Assembly: GCF_001754075.1 (NCBI RefSeq)
Contig: NZ_MIEH01000020.1
Location: 1-64,000 of the forward strand
Direction of reading: 5' to 3'
Origin: Merdimonas faecis
Lineage (GTDB): Bacteria; Bacillota; Clostridia; Lachnospirales; Lachnospiraceae
Length of the DNA: 64,000 nt
Shown: one piece after another, positions 61,235 through 64,000 of the stretch
Numbering within the stretch: the stretch's first letter is position 1
How the letters are laid out: every line of letters begins with the position of its first letter
Position numbers and translations under genes: made by a program
Notes under the pieces: generated by a model
What the model saw: the letters and a program-made list of their open reading frames with translations, nothing else
Databases searched by the model: none
What the model was told of the DNA's origin: nothing

Positions 61235-62068
61235 ATGAGCACGATCACACTACTTGCTACACTCGGCCAGGCATACCTGCCAAGGCTGCAGGTCCTGCTT
61301 ACTTCCATTGCCGTAAATCAGACGGATACCTCTGTAGAGCTTTATCTCCTGCACAGCCGGATTCCGGAAAAAAACCTGACACCTGTCGCAAGACAGTGTC
61401 AGATTCTTGGCTTTTCCTTTTTCCCGATCCAGATTCCTGAGTCCTCCTTTGCAGACGCCCCTGTCACCAGAACCTATCCCAAAGAAATGTATTACCGCCT
61501 GCTGGCCCCCCATCTTCTCCCCGGCCATGTACACAGGATCCTGTACCTGGATCCGGATACCCTGGTAATCAATCCACTGCGCCCACTCTGGGACATGGAT
61601 CTCAATGGAAACCTTTTTGCCGCTGCCGCTCATACAGGAAAGACGGAGCTGGCCAATAGTATTAACCAGCTCCGTCTTGGTACGGATCACAATTATTTTA
61701 ATTCCGGAGTCCTTTTAATGGACCTGGATTCAGGGCACCGTGAAATCATCCCCGAAGACATCTTTCGTTTCGTCCGGGAACACGGAAAAGAACTCCTGCT
61801 CCCAGACCAGGATATCCTGAACTGCCTGTACGGAAACCGGATCCTGGAGCTTGACGATGCTGTCTGGAATTACGATGCCCGAAACTACAACAACTACCTG
61901 ATCAGAAGCTCCGGCACCTGCACCATGGACTGGGTCATGAGCACCACCTCTATCCTGCATTTCTGCGGGAAAAGCAAGCCATGGCATTCCGGCTATATCC
62001 ATCGCTTCGGCATCCTCTACAAACACTACATGCAGCTTACCCGGAGACTCGGTTTTTCTCCGGAATAA
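61235..62068 (+). CDS. Glycosyltransferase family 8 protein
   Basis: 277 residues from the ATG at 61235; an upstream in-frame ATG at 61106 would add 43 poorly matching residues. The GT8 pattern is clear: TLLATLGQAYLPRLQVLLTSI at the N-terminus, RILYLDPDTLVINPL with the metal-binding D-x-D, FNSGVLLMDLD, LPDQDILNCLYGNRI and a final HFCGKSKPWH. It probably transfers galactose or glucose to lipopolysaccharide-like or capsular glycans. A 13-bp inverted repeat lies inside the gene (61640-61678). Confidence 0.92.
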   Translation: MSTITLLATLGQAYLPRLQVLLTSIAVNQTDTSVELYLLHSRIPEKNLTPVARQCQILGFSFFPIQIPESSFADAPVTRTYPKEMYYRLLAPHLLPGHVHRILYLDPDTLVINPLRPLWDMDLNGNLFAAAAHTGKTELANSINQLRLGTDHNYFNSGVLLMDLDSGHREIIPEDIFRFVREHGKELLLPDQDILNCLYGNRILELDDAVWNYDARNYNNYLIRSSGTCTMDWVMSTTSILHFCGKSKPWHSGYIHRFGILYKHYMQLTRRLGFSPE

Positions 62069-62072
62069 TAAA

Positions 62073-62627
62073 CTACTGAGGAGGATCCTGCTTTCCAGGC
62101 ACCAGCCGTCCTGTCAGGATCCTCCTGATCTGTTCGATCAGTTTTTCTTCGCTCAGCTGCGGATTATCGGCATAATGAATCAGAATTCCCATCATTCCGC
62201 AGGCAAAAAAGCGGAGCATGACTTCCATATCGTCATAGTCAATCTTTATCTCCGGAGATTTATACCTTTCGGTCACTCCCCGGAGATACTGGATCAAAGC
62301 ATCAATCAATATTCTGACCGCCCGGTCCCGTTTCCTGGACTCCATAAATTTTCTCATCTGTACGGCATTTCTCTTGAAAAAGGACACAAACACTCTGAGC
62401 GCCTTTTCCGGCTCCTCTGCCTGTATGCTCTGTTCCAGCATTTGTTTGCTCTTTTCCAGGATTGTCCATTCCAGTACTTCATCCATATCCTGAAAATGAT
62501 AATAAAAGGTCTGCCTGGAGATATGACATTCTCCGATCAGCATGGTGACTGTGATCTTGTCTACATCCTGGGTCTTTACTAATTCAGAAAAAGTGTCTGA
62601 TATCAGCCGCCTCATCTCGCCTTTCAT
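62073..62627 (-). CDS. TetR/AcrR-family regulator
   Basis: 184 residues. The N-terminal helix-turn-helix is LISDTFSELVKTQDVDKITVTMLIGECHISRQTFYYHFQDMDEVLEWTI. The C-terminal helical bundle resembles the DhaS/YfiR-type TetR group. It converges with the GT8 gene (4 bp between stops). The target is unknown. Confidence 0.9.
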   Translation of the reverse strand: MKGEMRRLISDTFSELVKTQDVDKITVTMLIGECHISRQTFYYHFQDMDEVLEWTILEKSKQMLEQSIQAEEPEKALRVFVSFFKRNAVQMRKFMESRKRDRAVRILIDALIQYLRGVTERYKSPEIKIDYDDMEVMLRFFACGMMGILIHYADNPQLSEEKLIEQIRRILTGRLVPGKQDPPQ

Positions 62628-62778
62628 AATTTACCCCATTTCCGCTCCTTATCAGAATCAAAACGCTTTTCCCCCTCATGCCAGCGTTAAATATATCATA
62701 TTACACTTTTCAAGAATCCGCAAACAGGAATTTGTACTTTTATCACCACCGCCGGAGTCCCGCCGTCTCCTGTTCCAT

Positions 62779-63552
62779 CTAAACAGGCACGACTACCGGA
62801 CAGAATCCCTTAAGGCCGATCACCATCACCGGACGTCCCTGTGCGATCTCTCCCTTTTTCGCACATACCTTCATCTCCTTCTGTCCGATCATAGCCTTTC
62901 CTTTGTGTGTATAAATCGGCGTACTCGCTTCTCCTATCTCCCACAAAAGCCGCTCTTCTTTCCTGCACTGGCACCGGGCGATCAGGTATCGTTCGGCCAT
63001 CTGAAGAAGACCAAACACAATGACCATGAGAAGAATGTCTTTCACATCCGACGCCAGGAAAGCCAGGCCAATACCTATGATAAGGCCGCTGTTGGTAACT
63101 CCGCCGCCGTTCCAGTTGTTCGCCCATGCATAGAAGAGATCCATATCGTGATATTTTTCCACCGCAGACCAGATAAATCCCCATACCACGAAGACCACTC
63201 CCACCGTAGTCCAGATCAATAGTCCGGTCTCATTTTTCAACTCTTCCCCATAATATGCTGTCCGCATAAACAGGACAAAGAAGCCGGTCAGAAGTCCGCA
63301 TGCTGCCATCCAGACAGCCATCTTCCAATCTACATTCGTCCGGTAGATATGGTCCATCTGACATCCGGCTTTCACCGGATCCCCCATCTGCCGCACTGCT
63401 TCTGCCCTTGCCTCTTCCAGGCTCATTCCTTTCTTCTGCAGTGCTTCCATACAGTCTGCAAGATGCGCGGCATACTCTTCCCGCACCTCTCCCCGCACCT
63501 CCGGATCGTGAATACATTTCGTCAGTTTATCCAGATATTTCTTCTCGTCCAT
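62779..63552 (-). CDS. Membrane protein with permease-prefix (HAAS) domain
   Basis: 257 residues. The N-terminal cytoplasmic helix pair (YLDKLTKCIHDPEVRGEVREEYAAHLADCMEALQKKGMSLEEARAEAVRQMGDP) is the HAAS/permease-prefix domain that is usually regulated with PadR. Four transmembrane helices follow, and the C-terminal tail (IGQKEMKVCAKKGEIAQGRPVMVIGLKG) resembles an NfeD-like OB fold. It is encoded 3 bp after padR. Confidence 0.85.
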   Translation of the reverse strand: MDEKKYLDKLTKCIHDPEVRGEVREEYAAHLADCMEALQKKGMSLEEARAEAVRQMGDPVKAGCQMDHIYRTNVDWKMAVWMAACGLLTGFFVLFMRTAYYGEELKNETGLLIWTTVGVVFVVWGFIWSAVEKYHDMDLFYAWANNWNGGGVTNSGLIIGIGLAFLASDVKDILLMVIVFGLLQMAERYLIARCQCRKEERLLWEIGEASTPIYTHKGKAMIGQKEMKVCAKKGEIAQGRPVMVIGLKGFCPVVVPV

Positions 63553-63555
63553 AAC

Positions 63556-63879
63556 CTACCCTCCAATCAACTCATAGACCGCCCCGGCGTATGTCTGCCA
63601 CTCTTTGATGATCCTGGCAAGATGCTTCTTTCCCTTTTCGGTAATATGGTAATACTTGCGAAGCTTGCCGTTCACTTCCTCACTGTAAGTCTCAAGATAC
63701 TCCTCCTGCACCAGTCCGTGAAGCAGCGGATACAGCGTTCCCACCTTCAGGTCAAACACGTGATTAGACCGTTCTCCCAGGGTTTCTATCATCTCGTATC
63801 CATACATATCCTTTTCCGTCAGCAGCTTCAGGATCAGCATCGTACTGCTGCCGCTTCCTTTCGACCAATTTCCTGCCAT
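63556..63879 (-). CDS. PadR-family transcriptional regulator
   Basis: 107 residues, start after GGAGGG. The winged helix is LILKLLTEKDMYGYEMIETLGERSNHVFDLKVGTLYPLLHGLVQEEYLETYSEE with RKYYHITEKGKKHLARI, typical of PadR. It heads a two-gene operon with the HAAS-domain membrane protein and is probably autoregulated. Confidence 0.95.
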   Translation of the reverse strand: MAGNWSKGSGSSTMLILKLLTEKDMYGYEMIETLGERSNHVFDLKVGTLYPLLHGLVQEEYLETYSEEVNGKLRKYYHITEKGKKHLARIIKEWQTYAGAVYELIGG

Positions 63880-63929
63880 AATACCCTCCTTCCTATTGAA
63901 ATACGATCTATATCTTTATCTTATATATA

Positions 63930-63957
63930 TTGTAACTCGATATATATTTTTGTCAAT
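63930..63957 (-). promoter_or_regulatory. Promoter of padR operon
   Basis: On the minus strand TTGACA, a 16-bp AT-rich spacer and TACAAT lie about 55 bp upstream of padR. Repeated ATATAT tracts surround it and may form the PadR operator. Confidence 0.6.
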
Positions 63958-63965
63958 ATATTTCC

Positions 63966-63992
63966 CGAAAAAAGTGCGGCATTTAGCCGCAC
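63966..63992 (-). terminator. Terminator entering from the right edge
   Basis: GTGCGGC (63974-63980) pairs with GCCGCAC (63986-63992), loop ATTTA. On the minus strand TTTTTT follows. It ends a leftward gene that lies beyond the window. Confidence 0.8.
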
Positions 63993-64000
63993 CGTCTCCG

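Noticed and set aside
1-64000. CRISPR arrays, rRNA genes, complete insertion sequences
   Set aside because: No regularly spaced direct repeats, rRNA sequence or transposase gene is visible in this window.

Overview
The window looks like a Lachnospiraceae (Clostridia, Bacillota) chromosome. It is low to medium GC, carries endosporulation genes (spoIIR and a SPOCS/LysM protein resembling SipL), PfkA with the TIDLD variant of the active-site loop, and DUF1934, YczE and CvfB-type genes. I cannot name the species. The sequence divides into an AT-rich accessory part (about 1-27,500) and an ordinary chromosomal part (about 27,500-64,000).

Positions 1-5,850 hold a minus-strand peptide-export operon. 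A 46-residue double-glycine-leader peptide is followed by an attenuating hairpin, a large FtsX-type permease, its LolD/MacB-type ATPase, and a C39 peptidase-containing exporter (PCAT). The predicted mature peptide has the exact C-x2-C-x12-H-x4-H spacing of a eukaryotic-type C2H2 zinc finger. This is the most novel-looking feature of the window.

Positions 6,000-27,500 are most of an integrative, plasmid-like mobile element whose left end lies outside the window. It contains DUF5688, LPD11-like and DUF5348 genes, and a Xer-like recombinase beside a 28-bp dif-like site with extra arm copies. It also has an AbiH/HEPN-like defence pair, a Tn916-type sigma/HTH pair, a ParM/ParR-like partition pair, a class B sortase and a CHC2 primase. 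A single-strand-annealing-like protein, a RecD2-like helicase and a YqaJ exonuclease form a recombination module. A KAP P-loop NTPase, an excisionase and a tyrosine integrase follow. The replication/recombination operon runs leftward from a strong promoter containing a palindrome and has a roughly 270-nt leader with two intrinsic terminators in tandem. The DUF5688 operon has a leader of the same layout. The integrase ends beside a tRNA-Cys gene, the probable attachment site, and a second 5' half-copy of that tRNA lies next to the tRNA promoter.

Positions 27,800-64,000 are chromosomal: a frameshifted glycoside-hydrolase-like pseudogene, a LUD protein, a PucR regulator, a YgjP-like metallopeptidase, a YczE protein and two HPr-like proteins without the active-site histidine. 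Next come murI, pfkA, dnaE, cvfB, an acyl-ACP thioesterase, a CDF transporter, spoIIR, an FCD-type GntR regulator, ispE and the SipL-like gene. On the plus strand are plsC, pncB, ddl-murF and a DUF819 transporter with an M19 dipeptidase. A four-gene minus-strand operon (GntR regulator, aldo/keto reductase, xylulokinase, polyol dehydrogenase) could encode an oxidoreductive pentose pathway. The window closes with a CarD remnant, a GT8 glycosyltransferase, and TetR and PadR regulators. Two large perfect palindromes with GGGGACG ends (29,451 and 54,867) look like members of one dispersed repeat family; one of them supplies the stop codon of the PucR gene.
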